A DNA stretch of 64,000 nt from positions 2,782,501 to 2,846,500 of the forward strand of contig NZ_AP018724.1 of assembly GCF_004001245.1 (NCBI RefSeq), read 5' to 3'. Both the position numbers and the translations under genes were made by a program. Source of the stretch: Sulfurivermis fontis (GTDB taxonomy: Bacteria; Pseudomonadota; Gammaproteobacteria; Thiohalomonadales; Thiohalomonadaceae). Shown piece by piece: positions 19,134-27,972 of this stretch (position 1 is the stretch's first letter; each line of letters starts with the position of its first letter). The notes beneath the pieces are model-generated. The model worked only from the letters and a program-made list of their open reading frames with translations. It did no database searches and was not told the DNA's origin.

Positions 19134-19808
19134 TTACGGCGTGGCCTGGCGCTCCAGCAGCGGCGCCACCAGACGGCTAAAATCCCGCGGCGCCACGTAT
19201 TGCAGTACTTCCTTGCCGCCGGCACTGACGGCCACATCGAGTCCACGCTCCGGATACAGCCAGTGCACCACCTCGCCTCCCGGTTCGCCCAGCTTCTGTG
19301 CCGGCACGCCGAAACGCTTTTCCACCAGGACCTCGTCCAGGTGCGTCCGTGGCAGATAGGTCAGACTGGCGATGGGCGTGGCGCGCAACCGGGCAATATC
19401 GTCGGGATGCAGCGTCACCTTGCGGCTGCCGTTGCCCATGGTGGCGATGCGCACACCGCGCTCGAACATGGCCCGCAGCTCCGCCTCGCTCAGCGCCGCC
19501 TCCACCACCAGCTTGGCCGCCAGCCCACTCAGGGTGACGCCATCGAAATAACCTTCCGCGGCTCGACGTCCTTGCGGCGACTGGAACAGGATCAGCTCCA
19601 GCTCCGTCTGGAACAGCTGTTCGGCGTCCCCCAGGGTATTGTGTCCAAGCCGCAGACCAAACACGGTGCTGCTGCCGTCTTCATGCGTGGTGATGGCCCA
19701 GGGTAGCAACTCGGGACGATGGTCCTGTCGGCCCGGGATCAGCATCGCCACGGCGATGGCCAGGAGGGCGAAACCCAGCACGCCAAGGAAGAGATGACGC
19801 TCCCGCAT
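19134..19808 (-). CDS. Uncharacterised membrane-anchored protein, 224 residues
   Basis: The start is the ATG at 19808 (MRERHLFLGVLGFALL), followed by one signal or anchor helix (about 5-23) and a long soluble domain. The same frame stays open upstream to 20336, but that part is the shadow of the next gene. The protein has GVRIATMGNGSRKVTLHPDDIARL in its middle and no motif I recognise. It lies five bases after the membrane protein gene at 19814, so the two are one operon and may act together in the envelope. Confidence 0.7.
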   Translation of the reverse strand: MRERHLFLGVLGFALLAIAVAMLIPGRQDHRPELLPWAITTHEDGSSTVFGLRLGHNTLGDAEQLFQTELELILFQSPQGRRAAEGYFDGVTLSGLAAKLVVEAALSEAELRAMFERGVRIATMGNGSRKVTLHPDDIARLRATPIASLTYLPRTHLDEVLVEKRFGVPAQKLGEPGGEVVHWLYPERGLDVAVSAGGKEVLQYVAPRDFSRLVAPLLERQATP

Positions 19809-19813
19809 CGTAC

Positions 19814-20317
19814 TCAGTCGGCCACCGGCGCCAGGGCGCCATCGGGATAACGCTGTACCAGCCAGTCCGGCATCTTGCCGAAGCGCGCCAGGTGCAGGGC
19901 ATCGGACTCCATCACGATCAGCACCAGCACGGTGACCAGGGTCGGCATGATGCCGACGCCGAAGAAGGCCCAGTGCTGCGGCCGCATGTTGCCACCGGAG
20001 ATCAGGTAGATGGCGATCATCACCACCACCATGATGCCGAGCATGATGACGAAGGCCCGGCTGCGCCGTGCCGCCAGTTGCCAGTGGCATTTCACGAACC
20101 AGGGGTCCACCCGCAGCGATTTGCGCGCCCGCCACAGGATATAGGCCAGGATGACAAAGGAGATGACCGGGACGATGAGCGCCAGCTTCTGCAACGAACT
20201 GGCGCTGAGGAAGGCGACAAACAGCAGGATATGATTGAAGATCAGGTTGATGAGGAAGATCTCGTGGGGCCACTTGGCCGCCTTGGCGGTGTCTTCGGAG
20301 ATGGCGTAGCGGTTCAT
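19814..20317 (-). CDS. Uncharacterised integral membrane protein, 167 residues
   Basis: It has about four membrane helices (around 23-42, 48-64, 90-108, 118-138) after a hydrophilic start MNRYAISEDTAKAAKW and a soluble end with RFGKMPDWLVQRYPDG. It is conserved-looking but I cannot name the family. It forms a two-gene unit with the downstream secreted/anchored protein. The role is unknown. Confidence 0.7.
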   Translation of the reverse strand: MNRYAISEDTAKAAKWPHEIFLINLIFNHILLFVAFLSASSLQKLALIVPVISFVILAYILWRARKSLRVDPWFVKCHWQLAARRSRAFVIMLGIMVVVMIAIYLISGGNMRPQHWAFFGVGIMPTLVTVLVLIVMESDALHLARFGKMPDWLVQRYPDGALAPVAD

Positions 20318-20395
20318 GGATAATGCCTTTTGTCATGTCCTCCAGGGGGCGCCCAAGTTAGCATGCTCTACCGCCGAATGCCACGCGCTGCGGTG

Positions 20396-20842
20396 TCAGT
20401 GGGGACTCACCTGCAGCCAGAAGGTCACCGGCCCGTCATTGGTGAGGCTGACCTGCATGTCGGCGCCGAAACGGCCGCTCTGCACATCGGGATGGGCCTC
20501 CCAGGCGCGCTGCAGCAGATGGTCGAACAGGTGCAGCCCCTGCTGCGGCTCGGCGGCGGGGGTGAAACTGGGGCGGGTGCCCTTGCCGGTGTCCGCCGCC
20601 AGGGTGAACTGCGGCACCAGCAGCAGGCCGCCGCCGATATCGCGCAGACTCAGATTCATCCTTCCCTCCGCGTCTGGAAACACACGGTAAGTGAGTATTC
20701 GCTCCAGCAGGCGCTCGGCCTGCGCCTCACCGTCGCCCCGCTCGACCCCCACCAGCACCAGCAGGCCGCGGCCGATGGTTCCCACGGTTTCACCGGCAAC
20801 GCTCACCCGTGCTTCGCTTACCCGTTGCAGCAATCCAATCAT
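20396..20842 (-). CDS. dtd: D-aminoacyl-tRNA deacylase
   Basis: 148 residues, full length. It begins [15 protein letters not shown] and carries the two chirality-proofreading motifs, [12 protein letters not shown] (about residue 75) and [12 protein letters not shown] near the C-terminus. It removes D-amino acids and glycine from mischarged tRNAs in the cytoplasm. Its ATG overlaps the stop of the upstream iminopeptidase (ATGA), a pairing common in gammaproteobacteria. Confidence 0.96.
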   Translation of the reverse strand: MIGLLQRVSEARVSVAGETVGTIGRGLLVLVGVERGDGEAQAERLLERILTYRVFPDAEGRMNLSLRDIGGGLLLVPQFTLAADTGKGTRPSFTPAAEPQQGLHLFDHLLQRAWEAHPDVQSGRFGADMQVSLTNDGPVTFWLQVSPH

Positions 20843-21789
20843 GCGTAGCGCCTCGCCATGGCGTCGGTGGCCTGCAACAGGGCTTCAGTGGTGCCGCGCT
20901 CGCTGGCCGAGTGGCCGGCATCGGGGACGATGGTGAGCTCGGCCTCGGGCCAGGCCTTGTGCAGTTCCCAAGCGTTTTCGATGGGGCAGATCACGTCGTA
21001 GCGGCCATGGACGATGGCGCCGGGGATGCCGTGCAGGCGCGGGGCATCGGCCAGGATCTGGTTGGGGCGTAGAAAGCTGTCGTGCGTGAAATAGTGGGCC
21101 TCGATGCGCGCCAGGCTGAGGGCGACAAAGGGGTTGCCGAAATGGTCGATCACCGCCTGACTCGGGCGCAGGGTCGCCGTGCGTCCTTCCCACAGCGACC
21201 AGGCCTTGGCCGCCGCCATGCGCTCCAGCTCGTTGTCGCTGGTCAGGCGGCGGTAATAGGCGGCGAGCAGATCGCCGCGTTCGCTGGCAGGGATCGGGGC
21301 CAAGAACGACTCCCACAGATCGGGGAACAGGCGGCTGGCGCCCTCCTGGTAGAACCAGTGGATTTCATGGGGCCGGCACAGAAAGATGCCGCGCAGGATC
21401 AGTCCCAGCACCCGTTCGGGATGGGTTTCGGCATACACCAGGCTCAGGGTGGAACCCCAGGAGCCACCGAACAGCACCCAGCGCGCGATGCCGAGGTGTT
21501 CGCGGATGCGCTCCATGTCGGCCACCAGGGCCTGGGTGGTGTTGTTCTCCAAAGAGGCATGCGGCGTGGAGCGGCCACAGCCGCGTTGATCGAACAGGAC
21601 GATGCGGTAGCGTTCCGGATCGAAAAAGCGGCGGTGATAATCCTCACAACCGGCACCCGGCCCGCCGTGGACGAACAGCACCGGCAGGCCCGCCGGGTTG
21701 CCGCACTCCTCGACATACAGGATATGGGGCGGCTCCACGGCCAGGCTGTGGATGACATAAGGTTGCAGTTCGGGATAGAGAATGTGCAT
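20839..21789 (-). CDS. pip: Proline iminopeptidase (alpha/beta hydrolase)
   Basis: 316 residues from the ATG at 21789 ([18 protein letters not shown]); the frame extends further upstream but runs into the GacA-box region. The alpha/beta hydrolase signatures are VHGGPGAG (oxyanion hole), [10 protein letters not shown] (nucleophile Ser, about residue 110), GRYDVICP (Asp) and DAGHSASE (His). It releases N-terminal proline from peptides. It is co-translated with dtd. Confidence 0.94.
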   Translation of the reverse strand: MHILYPELQPYVIHSLAVEPPHILYVEECGNPAGLPVLFVHGGPGAGCEDYHRRFFDPERYRIVLFDQRGCGRSTPHASLENNTTQALVADMERIREHLGIARWVLFGGSWGSTLSLVYAETHPERVLGLILRGIFLCRPHEIHWFYQEGASRLFPDLWESFLAPIPASERGDLLAAYYRRLTSDNELERMAAAKAWSLWEGRTATLRPSQAVIDHFGNPFVALSLARIEAHYFTHDSFLRPNQILADAPRLHGIPGAIVHGRYDVICPIENAWELHKAWPEAELTIVPDAGHSASERGTTEALLQATDAMARRYA

Positions 21790-21858
21790 GGCGGCCACCG
21801 GAATCGTCGGGTAGACCCCCATTCTAACCGCTCCGGCAGGGTGTGCCGTGGGCAGATT

Positions 21859-21876
21859 TGTAGGAATCAGCTTACA
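21859..21876 (+). promoter_or_regulatory. GacA/UvrY-type upstream activating sequence
   Basis: TGTAGGAATCAGCTTACA resembles the palindromic box TGTAAG-N6-CTTACA that GacA uses at rsmX/Y/Z genes: eleven of the twelve half-site bases match, with A to G at position five. It lies about 68 bp before the inferred sRNA start, with TATAGC at 21924-21929 as a possible -10. Confidence 0.78.
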
Positions 21877-21935
21877 AGGACTGTAGTGAGGGGCTGACTT
21901 ACATCCCACACGACTTTTGGCAGTATAGCCTCGAC

Positions 21936-22100
21936 TTCGCAGGGAGGCGGGGTCTTCGCAAGGATGCTTGATAGGGATTATCGCCGCCTGACAGGATGAC
22001 AGGCTTCCGGAAACGAATGAGACCAGGACGGTCGCGAACATCGCCCTCCGGACAGGGATGGATCAAGGACACTAAACCCCGGCTTGCCGGGGTTTTTTTT
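21936..22100 (+). ncRNA. RsmZ/CsrB-like small RNA that titrates CsrA/RsmA
   Basis: About 165 nt between two minus-strand genes, with no protein frame. It contains ten GGA motifs before the terminator. At least five lie in loops of perfect short hairpins: GCA-AGGA-TGC (21958-21967), GATA-GGGAT-TATC (21970-21982), GCCTG-ACAGGATGA-CAGGC (21986-22004), GACC-AGGAC-GGTC (22021-22033) and CCCT-CCGGAC-AGGG (22044-22057). A strong intrinsic terminator ends it and a GacA-type box precedes it. This is the architecture of RsmY/RsmZ/CsrB RNAs, which bind the translational repressor CsrA/RsmA. The 5' end is inferred from the -10 and is uncertain by several bases. Confidence 0.82.
22074..22100 (+). terminator. 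Rho-independent terminator of the sRNA
   Basis: AAACCCCGG pairs with CCGGGGTTT around a CTTG tetraloop, followed by eight T. No plus-strand protein gene precedes it, so it supports a non-coding transcript. Confidence 0.92.
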
Positions 22101-22180
22101 CACCTGAACGACACTTCCCCGCTATCCCACAGAGACGCGCGAACGCCACGGCATCCGCGCATCTCCGGCAACTGCAGCCG

Positions 22181-24004
22181 TCAGCCTTCGGCGCTGGCGC
22201 GGCCGGCGCGCTTGCGCTCGTTCTCGCCCAGCAGCTTCTTGCGCAGGCGGATGGACTTCGGCGTCACCTCCACCAGTTCGTCGTCGTCGATGAACTCCAG
22301 CGCCTGCTCCAGCGACATGCGGATCGGCGGGGTGAGCAGGATGTTCTCGTCGGAACCGGCGGCACGGATGTTGGTGAGCTGCTTGCCCTTGAGCGGATTC
22401 ACCACCAGGTCGTTGTCGCGCGAGTGGATGCCGATGATCATGCCCTCGTACACCTCCTCGCCATGGCCGATGAACAGACGGCCGCGCTCCTGCAGGCTGA
22501 ACAGGGCATAGGCCAGGGCCTTGCCGGCGCCGTTGGCGATGAGCACGCCGTTGACCCGCTGGCCGTAGTCACCCTTCTTCACCGGGCCGTAATGATCGAA
22601 CACGCTGTAGAGCAGACCCGAGCCCTGGGTGGCGGTGAGGAACTCGGTACGGAAGCCGATCAGGCCGCGGCTCGGGATGATGTAATCGAGACGCACGCGG
22701 CCCTTGCCGTCGGGCATCATGTTCTTCAGTTCGCCGCCGCGCTCGCCCAGCTTCTGCATAACCGCACCCTGGTGGATTTCTTCCACGTCCACGGTGAGCT
22801 GCTCATACGGTTCCTGCTTCACGCCGTCCACCTCGCGCACGATGACTTCGGGACGCGACACGCCCAGCTCGTAGCCTTCGCGACGCATGTTTTCGATCAG
22901 GATGCCGAGGTGCAGTTCGCCGCGGCCGGAGACGCGGAACTTGTCCGGGTCGTTGGTATCGGCCACGCGCAGCGCCACGTTGTGCACCAGCTCGCGCTGC
23001 AGGCGGTCGCGGATCTGGCGGCTGGTGACGAACTTGCCTTCCTTGCCGGCAAAGGGCGAGTTGTTCACCTGGAAGGTCATGCTCACCGTCGGCTCGTCCA
23101 CGGTCAGCGGCGGCAGTGCCTCCACCGCCTTGGGGTCACACAGGGTGTCGGAGATGTTCAGCTCCTCGAGGCCGGTGAAGGCGATGATGTCGCCGGCCTG
23201 GGCCTGCGGCACCTCGATGCGCTCCAGGCCATGGAAGCCGAGGATCTGCAGCATGCGGCCATTGCGCTTGTTGCCCTCGCGGTCGATCAGCGTCACCTGG
23301 GTATTGGGTTTGACGGTGCCGCGCTGGATGCGGCCGATGCCGATGACGCCGACATAGCTGTTATAGTCGAGCTGGGACACCTGCATCTGGAACGGGCCGT
23401 CCACATCCACCTGCGGTGGCGTGACATGCTTGACGATGGCCTCGAACAGCGGGGTCATGTCGCCGCCGCGCACATCGGCATCCAGGCCGGCGTAGCCGTT
23501 CAGGCCGGAGGCATAGACCACCGGGAAGTCGAGCTGCTCGTCGGTGGCGCCGAGGCGGTCGAACAGATCGAAGGTCTGGTCCAGCACCCAGTCGGGGCGG
23601 GCGCCGGGGCGATCGACCTTGTTGATGACCACGATGGGCTTGAGACCGCGGGCGAAGGCCTTCTGGGTGACGAAGCGGGTCTGCGGCATGGGGCCGTCCA
23701 TCGCATCCACCAGCAGCAGTACCGAGTCGACCATGGACAGCACGCGCTCCACCTCGCCGCCGAAGTCGGCGTGGCCCGGGGTGTCGACGATGTTGATGTG
23801 GTAGCCGTTCCAGTCGATGGCGGTGTTCTTGGCCAGGATGGTGATGCCGCGTTCCTTTTCCAGGTCGTTGGAATCCATCACGCGTTCGCCCAGGTTGGCG
23901 CGCGCGTCCAGGGTGCCGGACTGCTGCAGCAGCTTGTCGACGAGGGTGGTCTTGCCATGGTCGACGTGGGCGATGATGGCGATGTTGCGAAGCTTTTCAA
24001 TCAC
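22181..24004 (-). CDS. typA: Translational GTPase TypA/BipA
   Basis: 607 residues, full length. The G domain shows [15 protein letters not shown] (G1), RGITILAKN (G2), [15 protein letters not shown] (G3) and NKVDRPGAR (G4), followed by EF-G-like domains and the TypA C-terminal domain. It acts in 50S ribosome assembly and stress adaptation. It is monocistronic; the sRNA terminator lies convergent downstream. Confidence 0.97.
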   Translation of the reverse strand: MIEKLRNIAIIAHVDHGKTTLVDKLLQQSGTLDARANLGERVMDSNDLEKERGITILAKNTAIDWNGYHINIVDTPGHADFGGEVERVLSMVDSVLLLVDAMDGPMPQTRFVTQKAFARGLKPIVVINKVDRPGARPDWVLDQTFDLFDRLGATDEQLDFPVVYASGLNGYAGLDADVRGGDMTPLFEAIVKHVTPPQVDVDGPFQMQVSQLDYNSYVGVIGIGRIQRGTVKPNTQVTLIDREGNKRNGRMLQILGFHGLERIEVPQAQAGDIIAFTGLEELNISDTLCDPKAVEALPPLTVDEPTVSMTFQVNNSPFAGKEGKFVTSRQIRDRLQRELVHNVALRVADTNDPDKFRVSGRGELHLGILIENMRREGYELGVSRPEVIVREVDGVKQEPYEQLTVDVEEIHQGAVMQKLGERGGELKNMMPDGKGRVRLDYIIPSRGLIGFRTEFLTATQGSGLLYSVFDHYGPVKKGDYGQRVNGVLIANGAGKALAYALFSLQERGRLFIGHGEEVYEGMIIGIHSRDNDLVVNPLKGKQLTNIRAAGSDENILLTPPIRMSLEQALEFIDDDELVEVTPKSIRLRKKLLGENERKRAGRASAEG

Positions 24005-24134
24005 GAGGGCGTTACCGGAAATAGGGGGGTATTGGGGGGAACGGCGGAAAATAGCCGCGCATTCTACCCCAGATGGGGGTTGCTCACCAGTTGAACAGGG
24101 GAAACGGCGTTGGGAGAGGGATTACCGGAACCGG

Positions 24135-24311
24135 TCAGGCGGCTGCCGACAGGCTCGGGTAATCCCACTCACGCCGCTGCTGCACCTTGGCGCCGCGGCG
24201 CTCGGCCTTGCGGCTCTTGCCGTGGGCGGCGCCCTTTTTCAGCAACGGGTGATCATGCAGCAGGTTGCGCGCGCGCCCCAGTGGCGCCTGTGGTGCGGGT
24301 TTCTTGGCCAT
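24135..24311 (-). CDS. Small basic protein, 58 residues
   Basis: The reading frame starts at the ATG at 24311 ([18 protein letters not shown]), with GAGG about eleven bases upstream, and ends at 24135 ([10 protein letters not shown]). It is very rich in Lys and Arg ([27 protein letters not shown]), suggesting nucleic-acid or ribosome binding. The basic composition and clean start support it as a real gene, but I do not recognise the family. Confidence 0.7.
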   Translation of the reverse strand: MAKKPAPQAPLGRARNLLHDHPLLKKGAAHGKSRKAERRGAKVQQRREWDYPSLSAAA

Positions 24312-24374
24312 GGTTTCATCCTCGGGTCAGTTTGGGGTCGGTCGTAAGACCACCGGGGTAATTTTTGGTTGCAC

Positions 24375-25409
24375 TCAGGCCAGGCTGACACCCAGCAGCA
24401 TGCCGATGAGGTAGGTCACCACGCCGGCACCGCCACCGATGAGCACCATGCGCAGGCCGGAGCGCAGGGCGCCACGTCCGGTGAACAGACTCAGGGTGGC
24501 ACCGACCGCGAACAGGCCCAGCACGGCCAGGCTGGCGGCGGTGGGCACCGGCGGCATCCCCAGCGGCAGCAGAAAGGGCAGCAGGGGCAGGACCGCGCCC
24601 GCCGTGAAGGCGGCAAAGGACGAGGCGGCGGCGCCCCAGGGAGAGCCGAGGTCGTCGGGATTGAGGCCCAGCTCCTCCCGCGCCAGGGTATCCAGGGCAT
24701 GCGTCGGATCCTGCATCAGCGCCGCCGCCAGCTCGCGCGCCCGCTCCAAAGGCACGCCGCGCGCATGGTAGATCAGCGCCAGCTCCTCGGTCTCCTCCGC
24801 CGGATATTCCGCCAGCTCCTCCCGTTCCAGACCGATCTGATACTCGAACATCTCGCGCTGGGAGCGCATGGAAATGTATTCGCCGGCGGCCATGGACAGC
24901 GCGCCCGCGAGCAGGCCGGCGACGCCGGAAGTCAGGATGAAGGCGGTATCCGCGGTGGCACCGGCCACGCCCATGATCAGGGCGGTGTTGGATACCAGAC
25001 CGTCATTGACACCGAACACCGCCGCGCGCAGGTTGCCGCCGCTGCCCACGCCGCGGTGGCGCCCGCCCACCTGTTCCACCGTGGTGGGCATGGGATGGCC
25101 GGGCATGGCGGCGCCATACACCGAGATGCCGCGCACCTTCATCGCCGCCAGCACCGGGCGGATGGCACGCGGTCCCAGCCGGCGCAAGAGAGCTGCCACC
25201 AGTCGTGCGCGCTGTGTCGGCGCGAAGCCCGTTGGCACGTCCTCACCATCCGCTGCCATCTGCCGCTCCCAGATGCACGCCTGATCTTCCGCCGCCGCCG
25301 CCAGCGCGTTGAACAGCGCGCGCTTGCCACCGTCGGTTTCCACCCCGGCCAGCACCCGGTACAGCCAGGCCGACTGCATCTCCTCGTGCCAACTGTCGTA
25401 TGCAGCCAT
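24375..25409 (-). CDS. VIT1/CCC1-family metal transporter with N-terminal ferritin-like domain
   Basis: 344 residues. Residues 1-95 are hydrophilic and helical with E/H patterns (YDSWHEEMQSAWLYR, AAAAEDQACIWERQ) of a rubrerythrin/ferritin-like domain. From about 125 the VIT1/CCC1 signature AVFGVNDGLVSNTALIMG begins, followed by GEYISMRSQREM and helices to the C-terminus. Such proteins move Fe or Mn across the membrane, with the ferritin-like part oxidising or sensing iron. It follows the Crp/Fnr regulator by nine bases and is probably controlled with it. Confidence 0.85.
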   Translation of the reverse strand: MAAYDSWHEEMQSAWLYRVLAGVETDGGKRALFNALAAAAEDQACIWERQMAADGEDVPTGFAPTQRARLVAALLRRLGPRAIRPVLAAMKVRGISVYGAAMPGHPMPTTVEQVGGRHRGVGSGGNLRAAVFGVNDGLVSNTALIMGVAGATADTAFILTSGVAGLLAGALSMAAGEYISMRSQREMFEYQIGLEREELAEYPAEETEELALIYHARGVPLERARELAAALMQDPTHALDTLAREELGLNPDDLGSPWGAAASSFAAFTAGAVLPLLPFLLPLGMPPVPTAASLAVLGLFAVGATLSLFTGRGALRSGLRMVLIGGGAGVVTYLIGMLLGVSLA

Positions 25410-25418
25410 GACCTCCCC

Positions 25419-26036
25419 TTATGACACCCGTGCGATGCGGTTACCGTCGATCTGTATCACGCCGTCCTCGCGCAGGCGACGCAGGGTGCGATACAGCACC
25501 TCATGGGACAGCCCCAGCTCCGCCGCCCAGGCCTTGCGCGATTGCGGCAGTATCAGCGCGCCGTCGCGGCCCTCGGTTTCCAGGTAATGCAGGATGCGCT
25601 CCGCGGCGCTGTGCAGACCGAGCCGCTCGTTTTGCGCACGCAGCTTGCGCACTTCCTGCGCCAGGCGCCGCATCCACGCCTGGCGGAAGGCGGCGTCCTG
25701 TTCCAGCACGGCACGAAACACCGGCAACGGAAAGCGCAGCAGGTGCCCGGCGGCGGCGGCCATCACGTCGCAATGATAGGCCCCCGCCTCCATGCTCGCC
25801 TCGGCGATGAAACCGGAACGCACCCGCTGCAAGATGAGTACGCTGCCGTCAATGGCCGTGCGCACCAGACGCAACTCGCCGTCCAGCACCCAGAGCATGG
25901 CCGTGGGACGATCACCGCGCCGGTGCAGGGTTTCCCCGGCGGCAAAGCGGCGCAGCTGCGCCGCCTCCCGCAGGGTGGTGGGGATGGCCGCCAAGGCCGG
26001 CTGCCCGCGCCCAAGGCTGTCCCAATCGATGTTCAC
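25419..26036 (-). CDS. Crp/Fnr-family transcription regulator without FNR cysteines
   Basis: 205 residues. A cyclic-nucleotide-like beta barrel (residues about 25-115) leads to a dimer helix and a winged helix with ELGLSHEVLYRTLRRLRED as recognition segment. It lacks the FNR cysteine cluster, so the signal is unknown. The HTH residues (SHEVLYR) differ from FNR (VETVSR). It is the first gene of an operon with the ferritin-like/VIT1 gene, and a perfect palindrome lies 30-45 bp upstream. Confidence 0.85.
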   Translation of the reverse strand: MNIDWDSLGRGQPALAAIPTTLREAAQLRRFAAGETLHRRGDRPTAMLWVLDGELRLVRTAIDGSVLILQRVRSGFIAEASMEAGAYHCDVMAAAAGHLLRFPLPVFRAVLEQDAAFRQAWMRRLAQEVRKLRAQNERLGLHSAAERILHYLETEGRDGALILPQSRKAWAAELGLSHEVLYRTLRRLREDGVIQIDGNRIARVS

Positions 26037-26064
26037 GGCTCTCCCTGTTTGTCGGTCGGACAGA

Positions 26065-26080
26065 TATGATTCAAATCATA
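26065..26080. promoter_or_regulatory. Palindromic FNR/CRP-like operator before the Crp/Fnr regulator
   Basis: TATGATTCAAATCATA has perfect 7-bp arms. Its core TGAT-N6-ATCA fits the FNR/DNR half-site type. Centred about 37 bp upstream of the regulator's ATG, it could overlap the promoter and mediate autoregulation or FNR control. Confidence 0.65.
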
Positions 26081-26139
26081 ACGCTGTCCACCCGGCACGC
26101 CATAGCATGCGGCCGATAAAATGTCAGCAAGACACCGAA

Positions 26140-26292
26140 GGAAGCTCTGAGTAAGTTCAGAGCTTCCGCGGCACAGGGATGTGCCGCCAATTTTCAACGA
26201 CGGTAACTCGTTGAAAATTGAAGCCAATCGAAAATCACACTTTTCGCTTGGCGTGGTCTGAGAAGTCCAGGATGGACTTATTCAGACCTTCC
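26140..26292 (+). mobile_element. IS5-type MITE, copy 2 (153 bp)
   Basis: Same length, ends and hairpin order as copy 1; it begins GGAAGCTCTGAGTAAGTTC and ends ACTTATTCAGACCTTCC. The right flank is CTAA (26293-26296) and the left CGAA (26136-26139), a target duplication with one change. Its right end lies only about 20 bp before the start of the DUF4395-like gene, whose ribosome site GGAGGA follows immediately, so any promoter must lie in or beyond the element. Confidence 0.9.
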
Positions 26293-26312
26293 CTAATATG
26301 GAGGAGAACGGC

Positions 26313-27011
26313 ATGGGCAAGATTTTCGCTTTCGGCGAAGCCGTCGCCGGCTATGACCTGCCGGTGCTCAACGAGCGCGAGGTGCGCGCCGCCGCCGGCA
26401 TCCTGTTCTTCGGCGCGCTGGTGTCGTTCATGAACGCCTGGCTGGCCGGCAACTTCCAGCCCATCCGCGTGTTCGTGGTCGCCTTTCTCATCGATTTCAC
26501 CCTGCGCGTGCTGGTCAATCCGCGCTACGCACCGAGCATGGTGCTGGGACGGCTGGCGGTGGCGCACCAGGCGCCGGAGTGGGTGGGCGCGCCGCAGAAG
26601 CGCTTCGCCTGGAGCATCGGCCTGGTCCTGGCGACGGTGATGCTGTATCTGGTCATCGTCGAGCGGGTGGTCGGCCCGCTCAATCTGGCCATCTGTTCGC
26701 TGTGCCTGCTGCTGCTGTTCTGCGAGACCGCCTTCGGCGTCTGCCTCGCCTGCATCGTCTACAACGCCTTCCATCGCCAGCGGGCCCGCCACTGCCCCGG
26801 CGGCGTCTGCGACACGCAACCGCGCCTGCGCATCGGCACCGCGCCCCTCGTCGTGCTCGCCGCCTTCGCCGCCGTCATCACCCTGGTCGCCTACAGCCTG
26901 CCGGCCGATCGGCCGACCGCGGCCAGCGCCGATCCGCGTTGCGTCGTGCCGGACTGGGCCAAGGCCATCGGCCACGAAGAGATGTGGAAACTGCACAACA
27001 ACTGCCAGTAA
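26313..27011 (+). CDS. DUF4395-like integral membrane protein
   Basis: 232 residues from the ATG at 26313, chosen because GGAGGA lies seven bases upstream. There are about four membrane helices (around 27-45, 47-65, 95-145, 175-195). The sequence VNPRYAPSMVLGRL and the Cys-bearing helix CETAFGVCLACIVYNAF resemble DUF4395 proteins as I remember them. A C-terminal periplasmic tail has a Cys (DPRCVVPDW) and ends in LHNNCQ. It is followed by a thioredoxin-fold and a heme protein, suggesting a periplasmic redox role. Function unknown. Confidence 0.7.
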   Translation: MGKIFAFGEAVAGYDLPVLNEREVRAAAGILFFGALVSFMNAWLAGNFQPIRVFVVAFLIDFTLRVLVNPRYAPSMVLGRLAVAHQAPEWVGAPQKRFAWSIGLVLATVMLYLVIVERVVGPLNLAICSLCLLLLFCETAFGVCLACIVYNAFHRQRARHCPGGVCDTQPRLRIGTAPLVVLAAFAAVITLVAYSLPADRPTAASADPRCVVPDWAKAIGHEEMWKLHNNCQ

Positions 27012-27036
27012 GGCCCTGAACCCGGAGTCATCGTCC

Positions 27037-27444
27037 ATGCCCAGCCGCCGCCGCTTTCTCTTCTCCCTCGCCATCCTGGCCGCACTGCCCGCCGCCGCCC
27101 ACGCGGCGCCGCCCAGCGTCGAGATCATCGCCATGGCGCACCCGCCGGTGCGCGCGGCCCTCGCGCCTGTGCGCAGCTGGCTGGCGGCACAAGGCAGCAA
27201 GGTCAGCGTGCACGAGATCGACATGGAAACCCCGGCGGGACACCAGCGCCTGGCGGCGATGGGGCTCCGCGGCCATATCCCGATCCTGATCCTCATCGAT
27301 GGGCAATACCGCTTCCAGCGCGCCGACGGCGGCACGGTGGCCCTGGTCAACTTCCCCGACTCACCCGCCAGCCCGCCCGGCGTGCGCGGCAACTGGCAGC
27401 CCGCCGATGTCGAGGCTGCGGTGCAGGAGCGCATGCAACCATGA
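27037..27444 (+). CDS. Periplasmic thioredoxin-fold-like protein lacking CxxC
   Basis: 135 residues with a signal peptide (RRRFLFSLAILAALPAAAHA, cleavage about residue 23). The mature part has a beta-alpha-beta start (VEIIAMAHPPVRAALAPVRSWL) and a cis-Pro-like GHIPILILIDGQYRF. The position where a CxxC would lie reads AHPPV, so it is not a disulfide enzyme of the usual kind. It overlaps the downstream cytochrome gene by four bases. Confidence 0.6.
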   Translation: MPSRRRFLFSLAILAALPAAAHAAPPSVEIIAMAHPPVRAALAPVRSWLAAQGSKVSVHEIDMETPAGHQRLAAMGLRGHIPILILIDGQYRFQRADGGTVALVNFPDSPASPPGVRGNWQPADVEAAVQERMQP

Positions 27445-27875
27445 AGACGAAATCACGACTGTTGGCCCTGGCGCTGCTCACCTCCGCCGCGCTACCCGTG
27501 GCGTCGGCCGCGGAGCCCGATGGCGATCCGCGCCATCGTCTCGGCATGACGCCAGCCGAGCGCGTCGAGTTCCTTGCCGAAATGCGCCAGATGCTGACCA
27601 GCATCCAGGGCATCATCGCCGGCATCGGCACCGAGGATCGCGAGCGCATCGCGGCGGCGGCGCGCTACTCCGGCAACCGCATGGCGCGCGCCACGCCGGA
27701 CTCCCTGCGCCGGCGGCTGCCCCGGGAGTTCCAGGAGATCGGCGGCCCCACCCACATGCTGTTCGAGGAAATCGCCATCCGCGCCGAAACCGACGACATG
27801 GCCGACCTCGCCGTGCTGACCGGCCAGACGATGCAGCAGTGCCTGGCCTGCCACGCGATGTTCCGCGCCGACTGA
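27441..27875 (+). CDS. Cytochrome c'-like monoheme periplasmic protein
   Basis: 144 residues with a signal peptide (about 1-23). A four-helix pattern ends in the heme motif CLACHAMFR near residue 133, the C-terminal position seen in cytochrome c' and c556. There is a possible Met ligand in FLAEMRQM. It is probably a gas-binding or electron-transfer protein in the periplasm, co-translated with the preceding gene. Confidence 0.8.
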   Translation: MKTKSRLLALALLTSAALPVASAAEPDGDPRHRLGMTPAERVEFLAEMRQMLTSIQGIIAGIGTEDRERIAAAARYSGNRMARATPDSLRRRLPREFQEIGGPTHMLFEEIAIRAETDDMADLAVLTGQTMQQCLACHAMFRAD

Positions 27876-27972
27876 TTCCACAGAAGCAAGCCGCGCCACG
27901 GGCTGGTAGTATTTGGTGAACAGCCGGCGCCACAACACACCGGCTGCATCGAATAATCACAGGAGAGTTCCC

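Noticed and set aside
16796-19246. 816-codon open frame on the minus strand opposite ccoI and ccoS
   Set aside because: Antisense to a fully recognised P-type ATPase; composition is repetitive and no family motif is visible.
19134-20336. A 400-residue fused protein
   Set aside because: The upstream part is another frame of the 167-residue membrane protein; the natural start is the ATG at 19808.
22424-24094. 556-codon open frame on the plus strand opposite typA
   Set aside because: Shadow of typA; TypA motifs are complete on the minus strand.
27037-27444. Thiol-disulfide oxidoreductase
   Set aside because: The CxxC site is absent; only the fold pattern is visible, so no enzyme activity is assigned.
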